Below are positions 9,127 through 16,213 of a DNA stretch of 30,378 nt, piece after piece; position 1 is the stretch's first letter, and the number at the start of each line of letters is the position of its first letter. Made by a program: the position numbers and the translations under genes. Under the pieces are notes generated by a model, which was given only the letters and a program-made list of their open reading frames with translations, did no database searches and was not told the origin of the DNA. Source of the DNA: UBA2334 sp964396895. GTDB taxonomy: Bacteria; Pseudomonadota; Gammaproteobacteria; Burkholderiales; Burkholderiaceae_C. Location of the stretch: contig CAYNGJ010000028.1 in assembly GCA_964396895.1 (NCBI GenBank), positions 1 through 30,378 of the forward strand, read 5' to 3'.

Positions 9127-9591
9127 TTAGTCGTGGTGGGTGGGGATGATCAGCAGCGGGCACTGGACCCGGCGGGCCAAAAAGGCGCTGACGGAGCCAA
9201 AGGTCATGTGGTCAAACTCTTCCACCAGCGCATCCAGGCGGCGGGAGATGAAGTTGCCGTCGGGCTTGTAAGAGTGGCGCGCCATGACCAGCACGTCGGG
9301 GTTTCGTTCTTCCGTGGCGCGCAAAATCATCTTGCGTGCATCACCCTCGGCGAACAGCACTTTGGCGGCAAACCCCATGGCGGAGAGTTCTGCGGCGGCC
9401 GCTTCGGCGCCCGCTTTTTGCTCTTGGTACTGGGCGTTGAACATGTCGTCGCCCGCGCTGGTGGTGCTGCCCGGTTCTTCAATCACCGAGATCAGGGTGA
9501 CGGTGGGCAGTTCCTTGGCAAACAACTGCTTGACGGCGTTGAGTGCGATCCGCGAATTGCGGGAGTGGTCGTAGGCCAGCATGATGTCCAT
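9127..9591 (-). CDS. Universal stress protein (UspA family)
   Basis: A 154-residue single-domain Usp protein beginning MDIMLAYDHSRNSRIALNAV, expected to be cytoplasmic. The strand-1 aspartate (D8) and the ending GSVSAFLARRVQCPLLIIP are typical of the fold. The classic ATP-binding signature G-x2-G-x9-G-S/T is incomplete: the GS near the end is present but the preceding GxxG is not, so it may be a non-ATP-binding UspA-type member. I chose the ATG at 9591 because GGAG lies 8 nt upstream and the Usp domain begins there, although the frame is open further upstream. It is the first gene of a unit with the third nitrate transporter and follows the second leader element, suggesting a role during anaerobic or nitrate-respiring growth (inference). 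Confidence 0.93.
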   Translation of the reverse strand: MDIMLAYDHSRNSRIALNAVKQLFAKELPTVTLISVIEEPGSTTSAGDDMFNAQYQEQKAGAEAAAAELSAMGFAAKVLFAEGDARKMILRATEERNPDVLVMARHSYKPDGNFISRRLDALVEEFDHMTFGSVSAFLARRVQCPLLIIPTHHD

Positions 9592-9667
9592 GGTGTTTTC
9601 TCCGGTGGGTGCAATGACCTTGGTTGGGTCAGGGTTTACCTGGAGACTGTGGACCCATCGCCCTGGG

Positions 9668-9746
9668 CTGAACATCCTTCTTTGGAAGGGCTGGAGATTC
9701 CAGACGGACGATGGCGGCAGTCCGTCGGACTGCCGAAAGAACTATG
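9668..9746 (-). promoter_or_regulatory. Leader element copy B, upstream of usp (candidate structured RNA)
   Basis: This is the second copy of the element found before narK1. On the minus strand it begins CATAGTTCTTT and ends GGATGTTCAG, with 58 nt between (59 in copy A). The middle folds well: CGGCAGTCC and GGACTGCCG form a perfect 9-bp stem with loop GAC; CTGGA and TCCAG enclose ATC; CCTTC and GAAGG enclose CAAA just before ATGTTCAG. Identical ends, near-identical length and diverged but foldable interiors suggest conservation of structure. It lies 76 nt before the usp start. Both copies head units for nitrate transport. A binding site or promoter role instead of RNA remains possible. Confidence 0.6.
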
Positions 9747-9751
9747 CCGGC

Positions 9752-9766
9752 GGCCCCGCCGGGGCC
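9752..9766 (-). terminator. GC-rich hairpin just after narL (weak terminator candidate)
   Basis: GGCCCC and GGGGCC form a perfect 6-bp stem with a 3-nt loop, beginning 3 nt after the narL stop codon. No T-run follows directly; the next bases on the minus strand are GCCGGCATAGTTCTTT, which begin leader element B. It may slow or stop transcription from narXL, or be part of the leader. Confidence 0.35.
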
Positions 9767-9769
9767 TGC

Positions 9770-10516
9770 TCAGCCGGGCGCCTGCAAGCCGTGGTTGACT
9801 GCAAACACCGCCGCTTGCACGCGCGAGGTGAGGTTGAGCTTGCGCAAAATGTGCTGGACGTGGATCTTGACCGTGGTTTCGGCAATGTCCAGTGCGCGCG
9901 CAATCAGTTTGTTGCTGTCGCCGCGGGCAATCAGCAGCAGGATTTCCCGCTCCCGGGCCGACAGCAGGGCAAGGGTGCCGTCGTCCCGTTGCCCCGTTGG
10001 GCCGCCCGCCGTGGGGGAGGCCGGGTGGCGTTGGATCGCCGGGCTGGCGCCCTGGACCGCAGGTGGGCCGCCGCCCTGCTGGCGGAACACCTGCAGCAGC
10101 TTGGTCATCATTTCGGGGCTGACCACAGACTCGCCATCCAGCACCTTGACGATGGCGTCACACAAGTGGTCCGACTCCACCGTTTTCAGCAGGTAGCCAT
10201 CCGCCCCGGCCTGCAGGGCCGCGGCCAGGTCGTTTTCGTTTTCGCTGACCGTGAGCATCAGGATGCGGGTGCCCGGCGCCGCCTCCTTCAGAGACGGGAT
10301 GGCCTCGATGCCGCGCACGCCGGGCAGGTGGTTGTCCAGCAGGATCAGGTCGGGCTTGTTCTGCCCCACGCAACGCAGGGCCTCGCCCACGTCGGCGGCT
10401 TCGCAGGCCACGTCAAAGCGCGGGTCTTGCGCCAGCAAGGCCTTGAGGCCGCGCCGAAACAAGGAGTGGTCGTCCACCACGAGCAACTGGATTCGGGGAG
10501 GGGTGTTGGCCATCAT
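9770..10516 (-). CDS. narL: Nitrate/nitrite response regulator NarL
   Basis: A 248-residue cytoplasmic response regulator of the NarL/FixJ type. The receiver domain (about residues 8-125) shows the acidic pair in LLVVDDHSLF, the phosphoacceptor D61 in PDLILLDNHLPG, and the conserved lysine in GYLLKTVESD. A proline/glycine/glutamine-rich linker of about 50 residues (130-180) precedes the LuxR-type helix-turn-helix (LSAREREILLLIARGDSNKL and following, to TTVKIHVQHILRKLNLTSRV). That linker is longer than in E. coli NarL (216 residues). The start overlaps the narX stop in ATGA, so the two are translationally coupled; a second ATG follows directly. It is expected to activate the nitrate respiration genes downstream when phosphorylated by NarX. 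Confidence 0.95.
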   Translation of the reverse strand: MMANTPPRIQLLVVDDHSLFRRGLKALLAQDPRFDVACEAADVGEALRCVGQNKPDLILLDNHLPGVRGIEAIPSLKEAAPGTRILMLTVSENENDLAAALQAGADGYLLKTVESDHLCDAIVKVLDGESVVSPEMMTKLLQVFRQQGGGPPAVQGASPAIQRHPASPTAGGPTGQRDDGTLALLSAREREILLLIARGDSNKLIARALDIAETTVKIHVQHILRKLNLTSRVQAAVFAVNHGLQAPG

Positions 10517-12468
10517 GGGGGAGTGTGTGCGTGGTCGGCGGTGGCAGTGGCCATGCTGGGCAGATTGAAGGGCTCCAACCCGACGGTGGAGGCCGACGTG
10601 GCGGCCACCGGGTAGGGTGGCAGGGTGAGCTGGACGGTGGTGCCCTGGTCGGGCGTGGACGTGATTTTGACCCGTGCGCCAATGCGGTCGGCGCGCTCTT
10701 GCATGATTTTCATGCCCACATGTGACTCGCCCCGCGAACGCTGGGGGTCAAACCCCACACCGTTGTCGCGGACGGAAAAGCGCCATTCGTCGCCTTTGAC
10801 GACCGTGAGCTGGACGTGGCTGGCCGATGCGTGTTTGCGCACGTTGGAGAGCGCCTCCTGCAGCACATGCAACACCTGCACCTGCACATCGGCGGGCAGA
10901 GGCAGGCCATCGCCGGTGATCTGCAAGCGGGCGGGCAGACCCGTCTGGTGCTGAAACTTTTGCAGGGTTTCCTGCAGCGCGGCCCCGATGTCTTCGGTGT
11001 TGGTGCGCGTGCGAAAGTGCACCAACAGTTCGCGCACGTCGTTGATGCATTCGCGCAGGCCGGTGTCCAGCTCGTCCAGGGTGGTTTGCACCTGGGTGGG
11101 CTGCGCTTTGTGCACGGCGGTGCGCAGCAATTGCGCCTGGATTTTCAGGAACGCCAGTGACTGGGCAATGGAGTCGTGAAGTTCGCGGGCAATCAGCGCC
11201 CGCTCTTCGCCGACGGCGGCTTCGCGCTCCAGGGCCGCTGCACGCAGGCCCTCCAGCGCGCTGGCCAAGTGGCTGGCCAATGCGTCCAGCAGCTCGGCCT
11301 CGTCCGGGCTGAGCGTGGCCTGGGTGCGAAAGAACAGGTCAATTTCGCCAATCAATCGGTGCTGCAAGCGCACGGGCACACTGACAATGCTTTTGAATCC
11401 CGCCTTGGCACAGCGCTGTAAGGGAGCCGCTTCCTGGTTGAGGATGGGGATGACGCGGGTGCGCGCGTCGGGCTTGAGGTTGCCACAGGCGCAGGCCCCG
11501 GCCAGCAGGCTGCGCTCCTCGTCGGCCATGTCTGCTGGAAAACAATCGGCAGCCAGCATCAGGTAGCGCTGGTTGGCTTCGTCGGACCAGCGCACGGCCA
11601 CTGCGTCGGCTTTCATGACCCGCCGCACCCGGGCAGAAAAGCCTTGCGACAACTCCTGAATGGTGTTGGCCTCGGCCAAAAACGCGCTCACTTCATAGAG
11701 TGCCTCCAGCCGGGCGCGCTGCGCCTCGATGCGCCGGGTTTTGTTTGCCACCTGAATTTCGAGCTTGCCATACAGCGACTGCAAGGTGGCCGCCATGCGG
11801 TTGAAACCTCCAGCGACCTGGCCGAACTCGTCGCGTGTGTCCACATCCACCCGCACCGAAAAATCGCCCGATTCCAGCTGCTTGAGGCCTTCGCGCAAGT
11901 GCGCCAGCGGGTTGATGACGTACAGGTAGCCCGTGTACAGCATGATGACCGCGCCCCCGATGGCCAGTGCCATCATCACAAACTGGAACAGGTTGAGGAT
12001 GGCCGTCAGGCCCGACAGCTGCTTTTCAATGCCGAGCACAAACCGGTCAATGGCCTCCACAAAAGCGTCGGCCGCCTTGAGGGCTTCCATGGCGTTGGGG
12101 CCGTTCTTCTGCAGCCACAAACTGCGCTGCACTTGCCACACCGACTCCACCGTGGCGAACTCGCGGCTCACCCCCTCGTCCCAGGGCACAAACAGGGGGC
12201 GGCTGGCGTCGCCGTGGCGCAGCACTTCCAGGCTGCCGTCAAACTGGCTCACCAACTGGGCCACTTCAGCGTCGGACACGTGGGCCTGTACCGAGCTGGT
12301 CAACCGCCAGGTCTGCATGCGCATGCGCCCGGCTTCGTTCACTGCAGCGGCGCCGCCCTCCAGCTGCCAGGTGACCCACAGCGTCAGCCCAATGGAGGCC
12401 AGTGCCACCACGAGCAAGCCCGCGCCGATGCGCATGAGTTTGGTGGACAGGGAGGCGTTTGACAGCAT
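10513..12468 (-). CDS. narX: Nitrate/nitrite sensor histidine kinase NarX
   Basis: A 651-residue membrane sensor kinase. It has a short cytoplasmic N-terminus, TM1 at about 14-34, a periplasmic domain beginning with the nitrate-binding P-box (NEAGRMRMQTWRL, residues 44-56), TM2 at about 158-182, and a HAMP linker at about 183-236. A GAF-like central region with cysteines at 309, 326, 328 and 353 follows, then a HisKA_3 domain with the phosphorylated His at about 431 (ARELHDSIAQSLAFLKIQAQ) and an ATPase domain with the N-box region and DNGVGF. Members of the NarX/NarQ family sense nitrate in the periplasm and phosphorylate NarL. The start at MLSNASLSTKLMRIG has AGG upstream; the frame is open further upstream without family similarity. 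It overlaps narL by 4 nt. Confidence 0.94.
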   Translation of the reverse strand: MLSNASLSTKLMRIGAGLLVVALASIGLTLWVTWQLEGGAAAVNEAGRMRMQTWRLTSSVQAHVSDAEVAQLVSQFDGSLEVLRHGDASRPLFVPWDEGVSREFATVESVWQVQRSLWLQKNGPNAMEALKAADAFVEAIDRFVLGIEKQLSGLTAILNLFQFVMMALAIGGAVIMLYTGYLYVINPLAHLREGLKQLESGDFSVRVDVDTRDEFGQVAGGFNRMAATLQSLYGKLEIQVANKTRRIEAQRARLEALYEVSAFLAEANTIQELSQGFSARVRRVMKADAVAVRWSDEANQRYLMLAADCFPADMADEERSLLAGACACGNLKPDARTRVIPILNQEAAPLQRCAKAGFKSIVSVPVRLQHRLIGEIDLFFRTQATLSPDEAELLDALASHLASALEGLRAAALEREAAVGEERALIARELHDSIAQSLAFLKIQAQLLRTAVHKAQPTQVQTTLDELDTGLRECINDVRELLVHFRTRTNTEDIGAALQETLQKFQHQTGLPARLQITGDGLPLPADVQVQVLHVLQEALSNVRKHASASHVQLTVVKGDEWRFSVRDNGVGFDPQRSRGESHVGMKIMQERADRIGARVKITSTPDQGTTVQLTLPPYPVAATSASTVGLEPFNLPSMATATADHAHTPP

Positions 12469-12573
12469 GGTGCCTAGCGTAACCAAGTTTTCACGGACCT
12501 GACACCGGTCATTGTTCGGAAAGAAATTCGACCAAAATTGCACGCAACGCTTTATTTATATGGAGATGCCGCT

Positions 12574-12741
12574 ATGAAAATCGATGTCCTGGTGCCAGCG
12601 GACCCGATCGGGGTGGAAGGCAATTGGGTGGCCAGCTGCGCCCTGCCGTTTAGACTTGACCCCACCGCGCACCCCTCCCATCTGGCGGCGCGGCCCCGCC
12701 AGCCCCCTGCGCACCGACCCAGCGAGGTACCTGCCCCATGA
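12574..12741 (+). CDS. Possible small ORF (55 residues) ahead of the PilZ gene
   Basis: A 56-codon frame begins with ATG at 12574, preceded by GGAG at 12562-12565 with 8 nt spacing, a good ribosome binding site. Its TGA stop overlaps the PilZ start in ATGA, as in coupled genes. The product (starting MKIDVLVPADPIGVEGNWVA) becomes proline/alanine/arginine-rich and resembles no family I know. A/T-rich sequence just upstream (12551-12561, TTTATTTATAT) could hold a promoter -10. It may be a real leader peptide or small gene, or simply the untranslated leader of the PilZ gene. Confidence 0.3.
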   Translation: MKIDVLVPADPIGVEGNWVASCALPFRLDPTAHPSHLAARPRQPPAHRPSEVPAP

Positions 12742-13109
12742 TTCCCAGCAAGCGACGTTACTTTTGGCGTGCCGCCTTCCATTCGTCGGCCAAACTGGTC
12801 ACGCCGGATGGTGAGGTCCAAGCCGAATTGCTTGACATTTCCCTGCGCGGTGCCTTGCTGCAGATGCCCTCGAGCTGGACGGGGCAGCGCGGAAGCAAGT
12901 GCCAGTTGTTCCTCAGCCTGAATGCCGACACCCACATCGACATGTGGTGCACCGCCGTGCATGTGGATGGCAATCGCGTCGGCCTGCGGTGCGACAACAT
13001 CGATCTGGACAGCATCACCCATCTGCGGCGCCTGGTGGAGCTGAACGTGGGCGACCACAACATCCTGGAACGCGACTTGGCCAGCCTCATCCAGGACCAC
13101 GAAGATTGA
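12738..13109 (+). CDS. PilZ domain protein (probable c-di-GMP receptor)
   Basis: A 123-residue protein consisting of one PilZ domain. PilZ domains bind cyclic di-GMP through an RxxxR motif and a D/NxSxxG motif. Here the N-terminal arginines lie in SKRRYFWRAAF (RR followed by R a few residues on) and the second motif is clear as DISLRG (about residues 35-40). The rest is a beta-barrel pattern ending in a charged helix, with no signal peptide or membrane segment. Upstream is GAGG about 10 nt from the ATG, and the start may be coupled to a small preceding ORF. It is divergent from narX and is followed 117 nt later by a ComFB-family gene, which may also be a cyclic-dinucleotide receptor. The target process is unknown. 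Confidence 0.82.
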   Translation: MIPSKRRYFWRAAFHSSAKLVTPDGEVQAELLDISLRGALLQMPSSWTGQRGSKCQLFLSLNADTHIDMWCTAVHVDGNRVGLRCDNIDLDSITHLRRLVELNVGDHNILERDLASLIQDHED

Positions 13110-13226
13110 CGCTGGGTTGTTGCCCGCTGGATACCGCTGGAAGCCGTGTGTCCCGGGTTGTCAGCCATGGCCGCCGCTGGTGTAATGCCAGAAGTGTGAT
13201 CCGCAGACCCTTCCCAGGAGCCAGGC

Positions 13227-13511
13227 ATGAGCAGCATTGAACAAATTCACAACTACTACGAGCGCCTGGTGCTGGACGAGGTGGTGCGCCGGGTGCGTGA
13301 GCGGCGCGACGTGACCGCTGACATGGTGGCCGACATGGCCTGTGTGGCACTCAACAAGCTGCCCGCCCGCTATGTGCGTCACGACGTGGACCTGGTGTTC
13401 TACCTCACCGAGGCCGAGCGCCACCAGAGCGACGTGGCCATGGATGCCGCCATCAGCGAGGCCATGGCCCTGGTGCTTGCCCGACAGTCGCCACCCGGCG
13501 ACACGCCCTGA
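13227..13511 (+). CDS. ComFB-family protein (late competence protein ComFB domain)
   Basis: A 94-residue cytoplasmic protein. The core MACVALNKLPARYVRHDVDL followed by VFYLTEAER is the hallmark of the ComFB family (ALNxLPPxYV pattern). Zinc-ligand cysteines of the Bacillus protein are not kept: only one Cys is present. ComFB-type proteins have been reported as cyclic dinucleotide receptors in cyanobacteria; I state this from memory. ATG is preceded by AGGAG at 6 nt. It sits between a PilZ gene and a creatininase-family gene on the same strand. The stop is 10 nt before the next start, so these two are probably co-transcribed. Confidence 0.8.
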   Translation: MSSIEQIHNYYERLVLDEVVRRVRERRDVTADMVADMACVALNKLPARYVRHDVDLVFYLTEAERHQSDVAMDAAISEAMALVLARQSPPGDTP

Positions 13512-13521
13512 CACCGCTCGC

Positions 13522-14391
13522 ATGCGCCACGCCCCGACCTTGTCCGCCACCCCGCTTCCCCGTTATTGGGCTGACCTCACCACGGCCCAGGCCCACGCGC
13601 TGGGGGCCGACCGTGCCCTGGCCGTGTTGCCATTGGGCGCGACGGAGCAACACGGCCCCCACCTGCCGCTGTGCGTGGACACGGCGTTGGTGGATGGCGT
13701 GGTGGCGGCGTGCCTGCCCCACCTCCCCGCCGATTTGCCCGCCCTGTTTCTGCCCACCCAAGCCGTGGGCCTGAGCCCAGAGCACGCGGCGTTTGCCGGC
13801 ACCCTCACGCTCAAGGCCGAGACCGTCATCCGCCTGTGGACCGACATAGCCGAGTCGGTTCATGCGGCGGGCGTGCGCAAGCTGGTGCTGCTCAACGCGC
13901 ACGGCGGGCATGTGGGCGTCATGGACGTGGTCGCCCGCGACCTGCGTGCCCGCCTGGGCATGCTGGTGTTCAGCGTGAACTGGTACGCACTGCCCCTGCT
14001 CGACGAGGCCGGGCAAGACCTGAATGGCCTGTTCCCGCCCGAGGAGCACCGCTTTGGCATCCACGCGGGCGACGTGGAAACCTCCATGATGCTGGCGCTG
14101 GCGCCCGAGCGGGTGGACATGTCGGCCGCCCAACACTTTGCCTCGGCCTCGCAGGAGCGCGCCCGCCAGTGTGAGGTGCTGGGCAATGGCCGCAGCGCCA
14201 AGCTGGCCTGGCAAATGCAGGACTACAACCCCTGGGGCGCCGTGGGCAACGCCGCCGCCGCCACCCCCAAAAAGGGCCACGCCCTGGTGCAGGCCGCCGG
14301 CCGTGGCCTCGCCCGCTTGCTGGTGGAGGTGGATGGCCTGCCCACCCACACCCTGAATCCGCGCACGGCCTACTCAGCGCCACCGGCCTGA
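13522..14391 (+). CDS. Creatininase family metal-dependent amidohydrolase
   Basis: A 289-residue cytoplasmic protein of the creatininase/MftE/FAPy-deformylase family. These are metal-dependent hydrolases of cyclic or linear amides. Metal ligands match the family: E42 and H44 in PLGATEQHGPHLP, D53 in CVDTALVDG, the LNAHGGHVG loop (H127, H130) and E186 in HAGDVETSMM. The start at 13522 lies 10 nt after the ComFB-family stop; the same frame is open further upstream, where it only overlaps that gene. Substrate cannot be predicted: true creatininase, 3-dehydro-type deaminating hydrolases and pterin or flavin biosynthesis hydrolases all share the fold. No creatine metabolism genes are nearby. Confidence 0.85.
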   Translation: MRHAPTLSATPLPRYWADLTTAQAHALGADRALAVLPLGATEQHGPHLPLCVDTALVDGVVAACLPHLPADLPALFLPTQAVGLSPEHAAFAGTLTLKAETVIRLWTDIAESVHAAGVRKLVLLNAHGGHVGVMDVVARDLRARLGMLVFSVNWYALPLLDEAGQDLNGLFPPEEHRFGIHAGDVETSMMLALAPERVDMSAAQHFASASQERARQCEVLGNGRSAKLAWQMQDYNPWGAVGNAAAATPKKGHALVQAAGRGLARLLVEVDGLPTHTLNPRTAYSAPPA

Positions 14392-14420
14392 TCGGCAGCG
14401 CCACCGCGTGGCCCATGCGC

Positions 14421-14894
14421 TCAGTCGGCGGCTGGTGCGTCGCCGTGAAAGGCCGCCAGCCCCAGGTCCAGCAAGGTGTGCAAGGCCGCCACCGTGGCCA
14501 CCCCCAGCTTGGTGTTCAGGGCCAACTGGGCCGCCTTCCATTGCGCCTGTGCCTCGGCGCGCAGCGCCCGTCCCGCCGGGGTGATGTGCACCTGGCGGCT
14601 GCGCGCATTGGCCCCTTCCCCCAGCGTGACCCAGCCCGCCGCCGCCAGCGGCTGCAGGTTGCGGGTCAGGGTGGAAGGGGTCATTTCCATGCGCCGAGCC
14701 AGTTCGCCGGGGGCAATGGGCCCCAGCCGGTCCACGTGCGCCAACAATGAGTATTGCGTGATCTTGAGCCCCAGGGGTGCCAGGTGCTGGTCGTAGTGCT
14801 GGGTGACGCGGCGCGTCAACTGGCGCAGCTTCAGGTTGGTGCAACCGCGTGGCGTGGGCGGTGACGCGGAGGTGTCAGTGGCATGGGGCAGCAT
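14421..14894 (-). CDS. MarR family transcriptional regulator
   Basis: A 157-residue winged-helix regulator. The N-terminal helix NLKLRQLTRRVTQHYDQHL is for dimerisation; the recognition region is ELARRMEMTPSTLTRNLQPL and the wing contains a basic GANARSRQVHITPAGRAL. MarR proteins are dimers that usually repress neighbouring genes and release DNA on binding a small aromatic or lipophilic ligand. It is divergent from a thioesterase gene; the 51-bp spacer holds two perfect palindromes, the likely binding sites, so it probably controls both itself and the thioesterase. The start ATG lies 7 bp from one palindrome, and only a weak AGG precedes it. Confidence 0.92.
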   Translation of the reverse strand: MLPHATDTSASPPTPRGCTNLKLRQLTRRVTQHYDQHLAPLGLKITQYSLLAHVDRLGPIAPGELARRMEMTPSTLTRNLQPLAAAGWVTLGEGANARSRQVHITPAGRALRAEAQAQWKAAQLALNTKLGVATVAALHTLLDLGLAAFHGDAPAAD

Positions 14895-14900
14895 GTTTTA

Positions 14901-14914
14901 ATTGTACCTACAAT
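14901..14914. promoter_or_regulatory. Palindrome ATTGTA-CC-TACAAT, likely MarR operator 1
   Basis: A perfect 6-bp inverted repeat with a 2-bp spacer lies 7 bp upstream of the MarR gene start. MarR dimers bind such inverted repeats of 14-20 bp. It is placed to block transcription of the regulator itself and, with the next palindrome, of the divergent thioesterase. Confidence 0.6.
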
Positions 14915-14916
14915 GA

Positions 14917-14928
14917 TTGCATATGCAA
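14917..14928. promoter_or_regulatory. Palindrome TTGCATATGCAA, likely MarR operator 2
   Basis: A perfect 12-bp palindrome lies two bases from the first and 18 bp upstream of the GTG start of the thioesterase. It could be a second operator half of the same arrangement. The central CATATG may also overlap a promoter -10 region. Confidence 0.55.
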
Positions 14929-14945
14929 CTGTTTGGAGTGTCGCC

Positions 14946-15536
14946 GTGAAATCCCACCACCATTCCCATCCGCCATCCCACCTGGACGCTTGGCTGGCCG
15001 ACGAGGCCCGTGTGCGGCACGCCTTGCAGGCCGGCCCCGGTCCCGGTGTGGCCACGCCCGAGCAGGTGGCGGGCAAAAATGGCCTGCAGGTCATGCAGGC
15101 CATGCTGCACGGTGAAATCCCCCACGCCGCCATTGCCACCACGCTGGACTTTTTGGTGATTTCCGTGGCCGAGGGCACCGCCACCTTCCAGGGCACGCCG
15201 AGCGAATCGCACTTCAACCCCATGGGCACCGTGCACGGGGGCTGGTTTGCCACGCTGCTGGACTCGGCACTGGGCTGCGCCGTGCACACCCTGATGCCGC
15301 CGGGCAGGGCTTACACCACGGCTGAGCTGAGTGTGAACATCGTCAAAGCCCTCACGCCCAAGGTGCAGCGGGTGCGGGCAGTGGGGCGGGTCATCCACTG
15401 CGGGCGCCAACTCGCCACCGCCGAAGCCCAGTTGGTGGGGCCGGATGGCACGCTGTACGCCCACGCCACCACCACCTGCCTGGTGTTTGACGTGAAGTCG
15501 CCCGGTGTTGCCCCGGCCACCGCCGTTCAGGCGTGA
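14946..15536 (+). CDS. PaaI-family (hotdog fold) thioesterase
   Basis: A 196-residue protein with a hotdog domain; such enzymes hydrolyse acyl-CoA, often aromatic acyl-CoA. The helix motif NPMGTVHGGWFATLLDSALG carries the family HGG and the acidic residue of the active site, followed by the strand YTTAELSVNIVKAL. A roughly 55-residue N-terminal extension precedes it, rich in His at the very start (VKSHHHSH). I chose GTG at 14946 because GGAG lies at 14935-14938 with 7-nt spacing; the in-frame ATG at 14883 would overlap the MarR gene and the operators. It is divergent from the MarR gene and overlaps the end of the convergent phosphatase-like gene by 10 nt. Confidence 0.88.
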   Translation: MKSHHHSHPPSHLDAWLADEARVRHALQAGPGPGVATPEQVAGKNGLQVMQAMLHGEIPHAAIATTLDFLVISVAEGTATFQGTPSESHFNPMGTVHGGWFATLLDSALGCAVHTLMPPGRAYTTAELSVNIVKALTPKVQRVRAVGRVIHCGRQLATAEAQLVGPDGTLYAHATTTCLVFDVKSPGVAPATAVQA

Positions 15537-16213
15537 GTCACCCAGGGCTGGTGCTCGGCCCCGTCCAGGTGGGGCAGGGTGTTGAAGCTGACCAGCCGCT
15601 GGCGGCGCGGGCCTGACACCAGTTCGGTGAGCGCCGTGTTGCGGATCTGCATGTTCAGCTCAATGGTGGTCTCCGGCGGGGTGCTCAGCAGGTGGCCCAC
15701 CAGCGTGGCAATGGGGCCACCGCTGCTCACCACCAGCACGTTGCCCGTGGGGTGGGTGTGGCGGATGTGGGCGAGTGCGCTGGTCACGCCCGCCACAAAC
15801 TCTGTGTAGGGGGGCATGCCCACCGGGCTGATGGTGCCGGCCATCCACTGGGCCAGGGCATCGCGCAGCAGGCGAAAGTGGCGCTTGAAACCGTCGGTGG
15901 TGTGGGTGTCGGCGGTGGGCAAGCCCGGCGGCAGCGCGGCCAGCAGGGCGGCGCTGTCGTATTCGTTCAGGCCCGGCCACACCAGGGGTTGGTGCGTCCA
16001 GTCAGCGCCTTGGGCAATGCCCTCCCAGGTTTGGCGGTGGCGGCGCAGGCTGCCCATCAACACCGCGTCCCATTGCAGGCCACGCTCGTCGCTGCGCTGC
16101 TTCAGGTATTGGCCCAGGCGCACGCTCTGGCGTTGGCCCAGTTCGCTGAGCTGGTCGTAGTCGGCAGCGCCCAGCGATGCTTGCCCGTGGCGGATGAGGT
16201 AGATGTGTCCCAT
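15527..16213 (-). CDS. Histidine phosphatase superfamily protein, second catalytic His replaced
   Basis: A 228-residue cytoplasmic protein. The catalytic RHG motif is present near the start (YLIRHGQASLG, R8-H9-G10), and SLRRHRQTWEGIA fits the conserved arginine helix. The region that usually carries the second catalytic His (SHGG) reads VVSSGGPIATL, so Ser stands there. I recall related proteobacterial proteins with the same S/T-GGPI sequence, so this may define a subgroup, either with altered chemistry or without phosphatase activity. It converges on the thioesterase gene with a 10-nt tail-to-tail overlap. No Shine-Dalgarno sequence is visible before the ATG. The substrate is unknown. Confidence 0.85.
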   Translation of the reverse strand: MGHIYLIRHGQASLGAADYDQLSELGQRQSVRLGQYLKQRSDERGLQWDAVLMGSLRRHRQTWEGIAQGADWTHQPLVWPGLNEYDSAALLAALPPGLPTADTHTTDGFKRHFRLLRDALAQWMAGTISPVGMPPYTEFVAGVTSALAHIRHTHPTGNVLVVSSGGPIATLVGHLLSTPPETTIELNMQIRNTALTELVSGPRRQRLVSFNTLPHLDGAEHQPWVTHA

